Shown here: piece after piece, positions 26,118 to 33,764 of the stretch
Layout of the letters: each line of letters begins with the position of its first letter
How positions within the stretch are numbered: the first letter of the stretch is position 1
DNA from: an uncultured Roseobacter sp.
GTDB lineage: Bacteria; Pseudomonadota; Alphaproteobacteria; Rhodobacterales; Rhodobacteraceae
Direction of reading: 5' to 3'
Assembly: GCA_947488305.1 (NCBI GenBank)
Contig: CANKZM010000010.1
Location: 44,652 to 108,651 of the forward strand
DNA: 64,000 nt
Translations under genes and position numbers: made by a program
Notes under the pieces: model-generated
Databases searched by the model: none
Told to the model about the DNA's origin: nothing
What the model saw: only the letters and a program-made list of their open reading frames with translations

Positions 26118-28199
26118 CTATCGTCCTCGAATAAGTGCGCTGGGGTTGCGCTCCAGAAGGCGCGCCAAAGCTGAAATCGCCCGCGACGCTTCCGAGATAT
26201 CTTGCAGCGCAGCCTGTGCGTCGCGGCTGATCACCTCGCCCTTGTTATAGCCTGCAATGGTGGCACTGGCCTGATCGAACACCTCGGTGATGCGTTCGAC
26301 AAGTTCGGGCAGTTCCGCGGTAGAGATAGCGACCGCATCTGCCGCCGCACGGGTCGATTCCAATGTCGCATTCACATTCGTGACCGCGCCGCCTTCGCGC
26401 AATTCAGCGAGTGTACGGTTCAATTCATCCAACGCGCCAGCGAGGGAGGCGGGCAACTGTTGCATGGCGGGCGCGCTGATCACTGCATCCGCCGACCTGA
26501 GGATTTCCGTGACCTGATCTGTCAATTCTTCGAGCGGAAGAATCTGGGCTTTGGCGGCAACCTCAACCAGCCGGTCCACCAGTGCAGGGACCCCGTCTAC
26601 TACCCCGCCAACGTTGGCAGCCGCCGCAGTGGTCGCGTCGATGGCAGCCAACACGCGGGCAACGGCCTGTTCTTCTTCGATTTGTGCCAGTATCGCATCC
26701 AACCGCCCGAGAGCAGCGTTCATCGTCACGGGGATGTCCTTCACGCTTTGCGACGTGACAACGCCCCGGATATCGCTCAGTAACCCGCGCAGGTCTTCCG
26801 GGGCCTCACGTATCGCTTCGCTATTCACGATGTTCTGAGCGCTTTCCATGAAACCAATGGCACTTCGCAAAAGCTCTTCGATAGGAAGGCTGTTGATCCG
26901 GCTAAAGACACCTTCGACTGTGGCGGCTGTATCGGTAACCTGGCTTTCCGTCGTCGGCATAATGGGGGTCGCCCCCTCGACGATCTCCAGCTCCGCAGGT
27001 TCAACATCTTCGACCACCACAAGTTCGACCTTAAGCCCCCCGGTCAAAAGATTGCCCGAGGCAAGACGCGCGCGCAGCCCGGATTGCACCCGCTCCTGCA
27101 GGAATGCCAAGGCATCTTCAGGTTTGATCTCACCCTGTAACCCAAGACGGGACGGTTGGATGCCCAGCACAACATTGAGGCGCACCCGGCTATCCCCGTA
27201 GGTTTCCCGGTCGACCAAACCAGATAAATGCTGCACCGTGCCTACTTGCAGTCCGTTCAATTCTACAGGCGCATCCAAGGCGAGACCTGAAATATTGTCC
27301 TCAAATACAACCCGCAATTCCAAGATAGCTACTTCCGAACTGTTGAAGACACTGTTTCGCGCCTCAAGTTCGGAAGGGTAGACTTCGAAGACGGACCCAT
27401 CTCCGATCGGCTCGGTCCCCGATACAAACGTGTCAAATGTAATGCCGCCGGCCAATAGCGTCGCGATCGAAGTGAAATCTATTTCTGCGCCATTGGGCCC
27501 CAAGGATACGCTGAAACCAGAGGTATCCCAAAAGCGGGTCGCTGGCGTTACCAATCGTCCGTAAGGTTCGTAGATCACTGCTTCGGCGATGGCGAAGTTG
27601 CCTTCAGGTGAAATACGGGCCGGTCCCACGCGCCCAATCTCGACCCCCCGGTAGAGGATCGGCGTATTGGCACTTAGCACGCCCCCGGGAATGGAGCGGA
27701 GCGCGAATTGCAGCCCATCTTCGCCCGACCGGTAGAGCGGGGCAGTATTCAGCCCTTTGAAGGAGGTTGCCGGAGGTCCAATTTCGCTGTCCCACGACCC
27801 TTCAATGAAAACGCCACTCAGAACCGTATCAAGACCGCTGACACCGCTGGGTGAAAGCTCGGGCCGGACCACCCAGAAAGACGCAGCGGAGTCCACATAC
27901 TGCGCCATACTCTTGTCAATTCGCACACGGGCAAGCACGCTGCGCAATCCGTCCCCGAAGTGCAGTTCTTCCACCAGTCCGACTTTCACATCCCGAAACC
28001 GAAGCTCGGTCTCTTTCGGTGCAATGCCAGACCCGTCTTGAAACTCTATGGTGATCAGGGGTCCGCGGTCATTGTAAGACTGCCAGGCGACACTCAACGC
28101 CATCGCCAATGCAAGGACAGGAATGACCCAGACCACGGACAGGCCGCTCAACCAAGAACGGCCCTTTGGTTCTATCGTCACGGGCGGTACGTCAGTCAT
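26118..28199 (-). CDS. pqiB: PqiB-like MCE-domain intermembrane transport protein
   Basis: A 693-residue protein anchored by one N-terminal membrane helix (LSGLSVVWVIPVLALAMALSVAW). Three MCE domains follow: about residues 40-110 (GPLITIEFQDGSGIAPKETELRFRDVKVG), 155-215 (NTPILYRGVEIGRVG), and 280-370 (APVELNGLQVGTV). The C-terminal 300 residues are helical and rich in Ala/Leu, which builds the periplasmic tube of PqiB. It belongs to a lipid-transport bridge between inner and outer membranes. The start at 28199 overlaps the end of the pqiA-like gene by 8 bp. Confidence 0.9.
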   Translation of the reverse strand: MTDVPPVTIEPKGRSWLSGLSVVWVIPVLALAMALSVAWQSYNDRGPLITIEFQDGSGIAPKETELRFRDVKVGLVEELHFGDGLRSVLARVRIDKSMAQYVDSAASFWVVRPELSPSGVSGLDTVLSGVFIEGSWDSEIGPPATSFKGLNTAPLYRSGEDGLQFALRSIPGGVLSANTPILYRGVEIGRVGPARISPEGNFAIAEAVIYEPYGRLVTPATRFWDTSGFSVSLGPNGAEIDFTSIATLLAGGITFDTFVSGTEPIGDGSVFEVYPSELEARNSVFNSSEVAILELRVVFEDNISGLALDAPVELNGLQVGTVQHLSGLVDRETYGDSRVRLNVVLGIQPSRLGLQGEIKPEDALAFLQERVQSGLRARLASGNLLTGGLKVELVVVEDVEPAELEIVEGATPIMPTTESQVTDTAATVEGVFSRINSLPIEELLRSAIGFMESAQNIVNSEAIREAPEDLRGLLSDIRGVVTSQSVKDIPVTMNAALGRLDAILAQIEEEQAVARVLAAIDATTAAAANVGGVVDGVPALVDRLVEVAAKAQILPLEELTDQVTEILRSADAVISAPAMQQLPASLAGALDELNRTLAELREGGAVTNVNATLESTRAAADAVAISTAELPELVERITEVFDQASATIAGYNKGEVISRDAQAALQDISEASRAISALARLLERNPSALIRGR

Positions 28200-28842
28200 T
28201 GGCCTTGCCTTCATCCTTCCCGTGCGCCTCGTCCCAGATCAGGCGACTGTCAAAAGCCTGCGCGGAGATCATTGTAAAGATCACCGACAGAGCAAAAAAC
28301 AAGCTGGCAGGCCCAGGGTAGATTGACACCAGTACTTTGAGTTGCACCAGAGAGGAGAGGATCGCAACCACAAAGATATCGATCATGGACCAGCGACCAA
28401 TGTATTCGACCACTTCATACAACATCTGGCGCTGATGATGAGACACCGATGGCGGCCTTTGGACCGAAATCGCAAGAAAGGCGATGGCAAGAAACTTGCT
28501 GATCGGAATAACGACCGAGGCAAACAGGATCACCAGCGCCACCGCATAGCTTTCATACTCGATCAACTCGATTGCGCCACCAACAATCGTGTCCTGTTGT
28601 GTATAGAAGAGTGTGCGGGTTTGCAGCATCGGGTAAATGTTTGCCGGGATGTAACACATCAGCCCGATCAGCCAATAAGCCCAGACACGTTGCAGGCTTT
28701 GGGGGTCGCGGCTGACAAGTTTGTGGCCACAACGCCCGCAGATTGATACGTCTTTCTCCCATACCTGCTGGCAACGGGAACAGGCCACAAGACCCATCTG
28801 CCGGGCGGTCAGGATTTTCTGTCGTTGCTCAATGCGTTCCAT
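28192..28842 (-). CDS. PqiA-family membrane protein, second half
   Basis: A 216-residue inner-membrane protein with an N-terminal zinc-ribbon-like motif (ACSRCQQVW, ICGRCG) and four membrane spans of a PqiA domain (YWLIGLMCYIPANIYPML, the conserved PANxxPM; VIPISKFLAIAFLAIS; WSMIDIFVVAILSSLVQL). In E. coli one PqiA protein carries two such domains; here they are in two genes. The start is uncertain: ATG 28842 overlaps the preceding gene by 34 bp; ATG 28857 and ATG 28797 are also possible. It is translationally coupled to pqiB. Confidence 0.85.
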   Translation of the reverse strand: MERIEQRQKILTARQMGLVACSRCQQVWEKDVSICGRCGHKLVSRDPQSLQRVWAYWLIGLMCYIPANIYPMLQTRTLFYTQQDTIVGGAIELIEYESYAVALVILFASVVIPISKFLAIAFLAISVQRPPSVSHHQRQMLYEVVEYIGRWSMIDIFVVAILSSLVQLKVLVSIYPGPASLFFALSVIFTMISAQAFDSRLIWDEAHGKDEGKAND

Positions 28843-29447
28843 ACCGACCATCTGCAAATGACACTATCTTGCGCGACTACCAGAACCACCAGCACCGCAA
28901 ACATCCAGAATGCCGGGCCGAAGGAAACTTCGACCAAAGCACTGATCTTTATCAGAGCAACCGCACATCCAATCGCAAAAATCTCGGCCATGGACCATGG
29001 TCGCAAGGCTTCCGACAACCTGAATGCCCATCTTGCATGTCGCGCAGGCGGCTTGTCGGCAACAATGGGAACCAGCACGTAGATCGACAGCAGCACCCGA
29101 AGCAACGGAATGAAGAAAATGAGGCTGGCCATGGCCAGGGTCAGGAACACCAGCGGCCCTTCGCTGAAGGCCAGCGCTGTTTCGAGAACCGAGACCGAAT
29201 TGCTTGCTCCAACGACGTGGACCGACAGAAAAGGGAACACCCCTGCGGCAATGATCAAAACCGTAATTGACAAGGACAAAGCGATGATCTGAGCGCCCGC
29301 CTTTCTGCGTGGGCTGATCAGGACAGTGCCACATCGTTGGCATTTTGCCCGTTGACCATCATCCGGCAGCTCAAGCGCGAAAGCCGCATCACACCGAGGG
29401 CAGACAATCAGATCCGCGCGCGGACGGGAGGTGTGAGAAGACGTCAT
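28809..29447 (-). CDS. pqiA: PqiA-family membrane protein, first half
   Basis: A 212-residue inner-membrane protein. It has a zinc-ribbon at the N-terminus (CPRCDAAF, CQRCGTVL) and a four-span PqiA domain (SITVLIIAAGVFPFLSVHV, FFIPLLRVLLSIYVL, LRPWSMAEIFAIGCAVALIKI). It is the first gene of the leftward pqi operon (pqiA1-pqiA2-pqiB-pqiC). The adjacent FadR-type regulator is on the same strand upstream and ends 92 bp before this start. Confidence 0.87.
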   Translation of the reverse strand: MTSSHTSRPRADLIVCPRCDAAFALELPDDGQRAKCQRCGTVLISPRRKAGAQIIALSLSITVLIIAAGVFPFLSVHVVGASNSVSVLETALAFSEGPLVFLTLAMASLIFFIPLLRVLLSIYVLVPIVADKPPARHARWAFRLSEALRPWSMAEIFAIGCAVALIKISALVEVSFGPAFWMFAVLVVLVVAQDSVICRWSVWNALSNDRKS

Positions 29448-29539
29448 GTGCTCTGTTTACCGCCTTTGGCTGCAAGCTTAAACGCCTCTTTTCGACTTTG
29501 CCGCTTAAAGCGATCACATGTTTTGAGCCGCAATTCTCT

Positions 29540-30322
29540 TCAGGACAGGCCAGTTTGGTGCTGCCGTTTTCTTGCGACCGACTTGCGGCGTTCGAAGGCA
29601 TTCTGCCAGCGGAATTTCTCTTCAACATAGTCCATGTGAGCGCGTGCAGCAGCTTCGGCCTCTTCCGGGTTTCCGGCCAAAATCGCTTGCGCGATCGCCT
29701 TGTGTTGTTCCAGTAGCGCCTTTGAGGACCCTTCTATCTCGCGAAGATGGTGGCGGCTGAAAAAGATCTTCTGCTCTGTAAGCTCATAGATTGAGCGCAT
29801 CATATGGATCAGCATAACGTTGTGACTGGCCCTCACGATTGCCATATGAAAGGCAATATCCGCTCTCAGCGATCTTTCGAGGTCATTGTCTTCATAGGCC
29901 GCGATCAGTTGATCCAGATAGGACTGAATAGCCTCGCAGTCAGGGGGTGTCGCCCGCTGCGCAGCACAACGCGCCGCGAACCCTTCCTGTTCACGCCGGT
30001 ATTCCAGATAGTCGAAAAACGCGAGCCCGTGCCGCCCGTAGAGGTTGATCAGGGCGGGGGTCATCGCGTCGCCAGTCAGCTGCGCAACGAAGGTGCCGTC
30101 GCCATGGCGCACTTCGAGCAAACCAACCCCAACGAGCTTTTTCAAAGCTTCGCGGATCTTGGGGCGTGACACCTTCATCAACTCGGATAACTCGCGCTCA
30201 GAGGGCAGGCGATCCCCGTCTGACAAAACGCCATTGATGATCATGTTTTCGATCTCTTCCACGACGACATCGGCAACAGATTCGTGGGCGATCTTTTCGA
30301 AGATTTTCGAGATTTCTGGCAT
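29540..30322 (-). CDS. GntR-family regulator, FadR/LldR/PdhR subfamily
   Basis: A 260-residue transcription factor. The winged helix is at residues 15-80 (VVVEEIENMIINGVLSDGDRLPSERELSELMKVSRPKIREALKKLVGVGLLEVRHGDGTFV). The C-terminal FCD ligand domain has metal-type ligands in DIAFHMAIVRASHN, EQHKAI and ARAHMDYV. Relatives sense lactate (LldR), pyruvate (PdhR) or fatty acyl-CoA. The gene is divergent from the lactate/pyruvate operon, so lactate or pyruvate is the likely effector. Operator-like repeats (AGTGGTTA and two TTTACCACTA copies) lie in the shared region at 30343-30397. Confidence 0.9.
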   Translation of the reverse strand: MPEISKIFEKIAHESVADVVVEEIENMIINGVLSDGDRLPSERELSELMKVSRPKIREALKKLVGVGLLEVRHGDGTFVAQLTGDAMTPALINLYGRHGLAFFDYLEYRREQEGFAARCAAQRATPPDCEAIQSYLDQLIAAYEDNDLERSLRADIAFHMAIVRASHNVMLIHMMRSIYELTEQKIFFSRHHLREIEGSSKALLEQHKAIAQAILAGNPEEAEAAARAHMDYVEEKFRWQNAFERRKSVARKRQHQTGLS

Positions 30323-30342
30323 CTGGCAGGTATCCTAAAATC

Positions 30343-30397
30343 AGTGGTTATCTTAGTTTACCACTAAATCTGAAAAGAAAAAGACATTTTACCACTA
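30343..30397. promoter_or_regulatory. Repeated operator-like sequence between the GntR regulator and the lactate operon
   Basis: TTTACCACTA occurs twice in the same direction (30357-30366 and 30388-30397, 31 bp apart, three helical turns) and an inverted half copy AGTGGTTA lies at 30343-30350. The first copy is inside a 15-bp inverted repeat, TTAGT-N5-ACTAA (30353-30367). These are the best candidates for binding of the divergent FadR-type regulator. Confidence 0.55.
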
Positions 30398-30432
30398 TGT
30401 AATAATTACATTTTTTAAATTAAAAATCGTTA

Positions 30433-30446
30433 TTGATCCAGATCAA
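30433..30446 (+). promoter_or_regulatory. Perfect FNR/FnrL box
   Basis: TTGAT-CCAG-ATCAA is the exact consensus for the oxygen sensor FNR and its alphaproteobacterial form FnrL. Its centre (30439.5) is 41.5 bp before position 30481, the start expected from the -10-like TAAATT at 30470-30475. This is the class II activator spacing. Confidence 0.8.
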
Positions 30447-30469
30447 ATAAAGTAAATTCCTTCCAGAGG

Positions 30470-30475
30470 TAAATT
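30470..30475 (+). promoter_or_regulatory. Likely -10 element of the lactate/pyruvate operon
   Basis: TAAATT (four of six matches to TATAAT) lies so that transcription would start at about 30481-30482, with the FNR box at -41.5 and no good -35 of its own. This is expected where an activator replaces the -35 contact. Confidence 0.5.
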
Positions 30476-30519
30476 CTCTCCATCTTTAAGGAGCCCATGG
30501 GGCATAGGAGGAAACTTAC

Positions 30520-31569
30520 ATGAAAACGATGATCACCAGCCTGGCAATTGCCGCGACGGTCGCTTGTGGCGCCGCGGAAGCGGGCGACAAACTGTTGCTG
30601 AAAACACCCGTAGCTTTCTCGACAGAACTGCCGGGTCTCGGGACTCCGATCCCCCGCGTTGCGGACGAAATCGCTGTGATGTCCGGTGGGACGCTCAAGA
30701 TGAAAGTCTATGAGCCGGGCAAACTGGTTCCCGCTTTTGAAATCCTTGACGCGGTCTCTACCGGCAAGATCAACGCAGGATACACGACAGCAGGATATTG
30801 GGCGGGCAAAATTCCGGCCGCGCCGCTCTTCTCTGCCGTTCCATTTGGTCCGGAAGCTGGCGAATACATGGCATGGCTTTACTACGGAAACGGGATGGAT
30901 CTGTACCAGCGCATGTATGATCAGGCCGGCTACAACGTGCATGTTCTGCCTTGCGCGGTGATTGCGCCTGAAACCTCCGGTTGGTTCGCCAAGGAAATCA
31001 ACAGCGCGGAAGACCTCAACGGTCTGAAAATGCGTTTCTTCGGCCTTGGTGGTAAAGTGATGGAGAAACTGGGCGTCGCGACATCGCTGCTGCCCGGCGG
31101 TGAAATCTTCCCGGCACTGGAGAAAGGTGCAATTGACGCGACCGAATTCTCGATGCCCGCAATCGACCAGCGTTTGGGTTTCCACAAAGTCGCGAAATAC
31201 AACTATTTCCCCGGCTGGCACCAACAGGCAACCGTCTTTGAATTGCTCATCAACAAGGATGTCTGGAATGAAGCGTCCGAGCAGCACCAGGCAATTCTGA
31301 GCGAAGCTTGCAAAGCCTCCATGGCAGACAGCTTTGCCGAAGGTGAAGCGCTGCAATTCGAAGCGATGCAGAAAAACGTCGACGAGAATGGCGTGATCAT
31401 GAAGCAGTGGTCGCCTGAAATGCTCGATCTCTTCCGCACGACCTGGGACGAAGTCGCTGCAGAAGAAGTAGCCGCTGACCCGTTCTTTGCCGAGGTTTAC
31501 GCGGACATGCAGACCTTCCGCGAAGGCTACAACCTCTGGAAAATCAACGCCTTTTTGCCGCGTCAATAA
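30520..31569 (+). CDS. TRAP transporter periplasmic binding protein (2-oxoacid/lactate type)
   Basis: A 349-residue exported protein. The signal peptide is MKTMITSLAIAATVACGAAEAG. The mature part is a DctP-family solute-binding protein close to the TakP/lactate subgroup: DAVSTGKINAGYTTAGYWAGK, APETSGWFAKEINSAEDLNGLKMRFFGLGGKVMEKLGV (the MRxxGLGG region contacts the carboxylate) and PAIDQRLGFHKVAKYNYFPGWHQQ. A strong ribosome site (AGGAGG) precedes the ATG. It is the first gene of the operon that ends at 40071. Downstream lactate and pyruvate genes suggest lactate or pyruvate as ligand. Confidence 0.9.
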   Translation: MKTMITSLAIAATVACGAAEAGDKLLLKTPVAFSTELPGLGTPIPRVADEIAVMSGGTLKMKVYEPGKLVPAFEILDAVSTGKINAGYTTAGYWAGKIPAAPLFSAVPFGPEAGEYMAWLYYGNGMDLYQRMYDQAGYNVHVLPCAVIAPETSGWFAKEINSAEDLNGLKMRFFGLGGKVMEKLGVATSLLPGGEIFPALEKGAIDATEFSMPAIDQRLGFHKVAKYNYFPGWHQQATVFELLINKDVWNEASEQHQAILSEACKASMADSFAEGEALQFEAMQKNVDENGVIMKQWSPEMLDLFRTTWDEVAAEEVAADPFFAEVYADMQTFREGYNLWKINAFLPRQ

Positions 31570-31571
31570 CT

Positions 31572-31607
31572 GCGGCCTGACACAAGCGGGGGGCCAGATA
31601 AGGCCGC
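31572..31607 (+). terminator. Intercistronic hairpin between TRAP binding protein and permease
   Basis: A 7-bp stem GCGGCCT/AGGCCGC encloses a G-rich loop, in the 113-bp gap between the two TRAP genes. It has no T-run, so it is more likely to stabilise the upstream mRNA or attenuate the transcript. Either would give more binding protein than permease. Confidence 0.4.
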
Positions 31608-31682
31608 CCGCACCCCTATCCCGGATTTTCGCGGTTGAGCATCTTGGCTCCCGCTCCCGTCACATCAGAGGAGGAACCTGAC

Positions 31683-33749
31683 ATGACCATGCAAAGCGAT
31701 CTGAAAGAAGACGCGGTGGACACCTACGAGACATTGGTCGAGGGTCAGGAACCAGACCAATTCGGCATTGCCGCGGCGATAGACAAGTTCGTCAAAACAG
31801 TTGGCCATACGGTCATGTTCGCCAATCTCATCCTGATTGCCGCAATTGTTCTGCAAGTGGCCATGCGCTACATCCTCAACGTCAACTACCCGATGCTCGA
31901 CGAACTGCAATGGCATCTCTACGGCCTCGTCACGATGTTCGGGATTTCCTACGCCTTGGTCACCGATAGCCACGTGCGCGTTGACCTCTTGCACATGCAA
32001 ATGTCCCGGAGATCGCAACGGACCGTCGAGATCCTCGGCATGGTTCTGCTGGTAACGCCCTTCATCTATCTGATGATTGATCAGGGCGCCGACTACTTCT
32101 GGGAAAGCTACCGCGTGAACGAACGGTCTGCTTCCGCCACCGGTCTTCCCTTCCGCTGGGCTTTCAAGGCAATCATCCCGCTGAGCTTCATAATGCTGGC
32201 ACTGGCCGTCGCCGCGCGGGTCCTGCACGATCTGCATGCGCTTTGGACCCGCGGGTCAGAGGAACGTGAAGGACGGTCGATCTTCCTTGTCATCGTGCCC
32301 TTCATGGCTGCGATGGCCGTCGCCTGGGCATTGAAATTCACTGTCGAGACCACCGAGGAAATGATGGTCATCGGCATGTTCATGACTTTCATCGGGTTGC
32401 TCTTTACCGGCTTTCCGGTGGCCTGGACCCTGGCGGGCACTGGCATGGTATTCTGTACCGCCGCCTACCTTTTCGACAATGACCTGATGCTTTGGACGGG
32501 GTTGGAAAGCACCTTTACCGGGCTGGATTACCTCACCCTCGGTGCCGTTGTGAACCGTGTCTATGCGACCATGTCGAATGCGGTTCTGGTGGCCTTGCCG
32601 ATGTTCATCTTCATGGGACTGATGCTCGACGAAAGCGGCGTGGCGGAACGTTTGATGACCGCGATGACACGCCTTTTTGGCACCGTGCGGGGCGGGCTGG
32701 CGATCACTGTCACCTTGATCGGCATCGTACTTGCAGCCTCCACCGGGATCGTGGGCGCGTCCGTCGTGCTGCTCGGTGTCCTCAGCCTGCCGACCATGAT
32801 GGAGAACAAGTATTCCAAGTCGCTCGCGACCGGCACGATTGCCGCCTCGGGGACGCTCGGCATCCTGATCCCGCCGTCGATCATGTTGGTGATCATGGCC
32901 GACCAGATGGCGCTATCGGTCGGTGATCTCTTCATGGCCGCCATGCTGCCCGGTGTGCTGCTGGGAACGTTGTACCTGCTCTACATCTTCATCGTGGCGC
33001 AGGTTAGCAAATCCTCCGCTCCCGTTCCTGAAGGTGCGAAACGCCCCGATTGGGACGCCGTAAAAGAGGTGCTGCTGGCCGTCGTCCCGCCACTGGGGCT
33101 GATCCTCGCCGTCCTCGGTTCAATCTTTGCCGGTATCTGTACACCCACCGAAGCCTCGGGCATCGGAGCTGCGGGTGCCACACTGCTCGCGCTGATCTAC
33201 CGCAAACTCACGCTGCAAAAAGTGTGGAACGTGATGAAGGCGACCTTCAACTCCACCGCCTATATCTTTGCGATCTTCCTCGGAGCGACTGTCTTCTCCT
33301 TCGTGCTGCGGGAATTGGGCGGGGATGAGTTCATCGAACATCTGATCTCCTCCACCGGGTTTGGGGCAAACGGGACCATCATCTTCATCCTGTTCATCTG
33401 CTTCCTGCTGGGCTTCTTCCTGGACTGGATCGAGATCACCCTGATCGTGCTGCCGTTGATGGGTCCCGTAGTGTCTGGCCTCGGCCTCGACATCCCGGGC
33501 TACGGCGTGATTGATGAGCCAGCGTTGATCTGGTTCGTGATCCTTGTGGCCGTGACCTTGCAGACCAGTTTCCTCACGCCTCCAGTTGGTTTCTCGCTCT
33601 TCTATCTCAAAGGCGTTTGCCCCCCCAGCATCAAGCTGACGGATATCTACAAAGGCGTCGTGCCCTTCGTGCTGCTGCAATTGCTGTGCCTGGCACTGGT
33701 CTTCGTGATCCCGTCTCTGGCCACCTGGCTGCCATCCATCGCCTTCTAA
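31683..33749 (+). CDS. Fused TRAP transporter permease (DctQ-DctM)
   Basis: A 688-residue inner-membrane protein that joins the small DctQ subunit (about residues 30-215, four spans) to the large DctM subunit (about 230-685, roughly twelve spans). DctM signatures include FVALPMFIFMGLMLDESGVAERL-like LVALPMFIFMGLM, GGLAITVTLIGIVLAASTGIVGASVVLLGVLSLP, and ASGTLGILIPPSIMLVI (the substrate/sodium region). The ribosome site AGAGGAGGAACC is near ideal. Fusion of Q and M is known in this transporter class. It imports an organic acid with sodium, using the binding protein encoded just upstream. Confidence 0.92.
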   Translation: MTMQSDLKEDAVDTYETLVEGQEPDQFGIAAAIDKFVKTVGHTVMFANLILIAAIVLQVAMRYILNVNYPMLDELQWHLYGLVTMFGISYALVTDSHVRVDLLHMQMSRRSQRTVEILGMVLLVTPFIYLMIDQGADYFWESYRVNERSASATGLPFRWAFKAIIPLSFIMLALAVAARVLHDLHALWTRGSEEREGRSIFLVIVPFMAAMAVAWALKFTVETTEEMMVIGMFMTFIGLLFTGFPVAWTLAGTGMVFCTAAYLFDNDLMLWTGLESTFTGLDYLTLGAVVNRVYATMSNAVLVALPMFIFMGLMLDESGVAERLMTAMTRLFGTVRGGLAITVTLIGIVLAASTGIVGASVVLLGVLSLPTMMENKYSKSLATGTIAASGTLGILIPPSIMLVIMADQMALSVGDLFMAAMLPGVLLGTLYLLYIFIVAQVSKSSAPVPEGAKRPDWDAVKEVLLAVVPPLGLILAVLGSIFAGICTPTEASGIGAAGATLLALIYRKLTLQKVWNVMKATFNSTAYIFAIFLGATVFSFVLRELGGDEFIEHLISSTGFGANGTIIFILFICFLLGFFLDWIEITLIVLPLMGPVVSGLGLDIPGYGVIDEPALIWFVILVAVTLQTSFLTPPVGFSLFYLKGVCPPSIKLTDIYKGVVPFVLLQLLCLALVFVIPSLATWLPSIAF

Positions 33750-33764
33750 ACAGGAGCGACCAAG

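Noticed and set aside
30430..31566. A 378-codon minus-strand frame opposite the TRAP binding protein
   Set aside because: It covers the FNR box and promoter region, shows no domain and is a shadow of the real gene.
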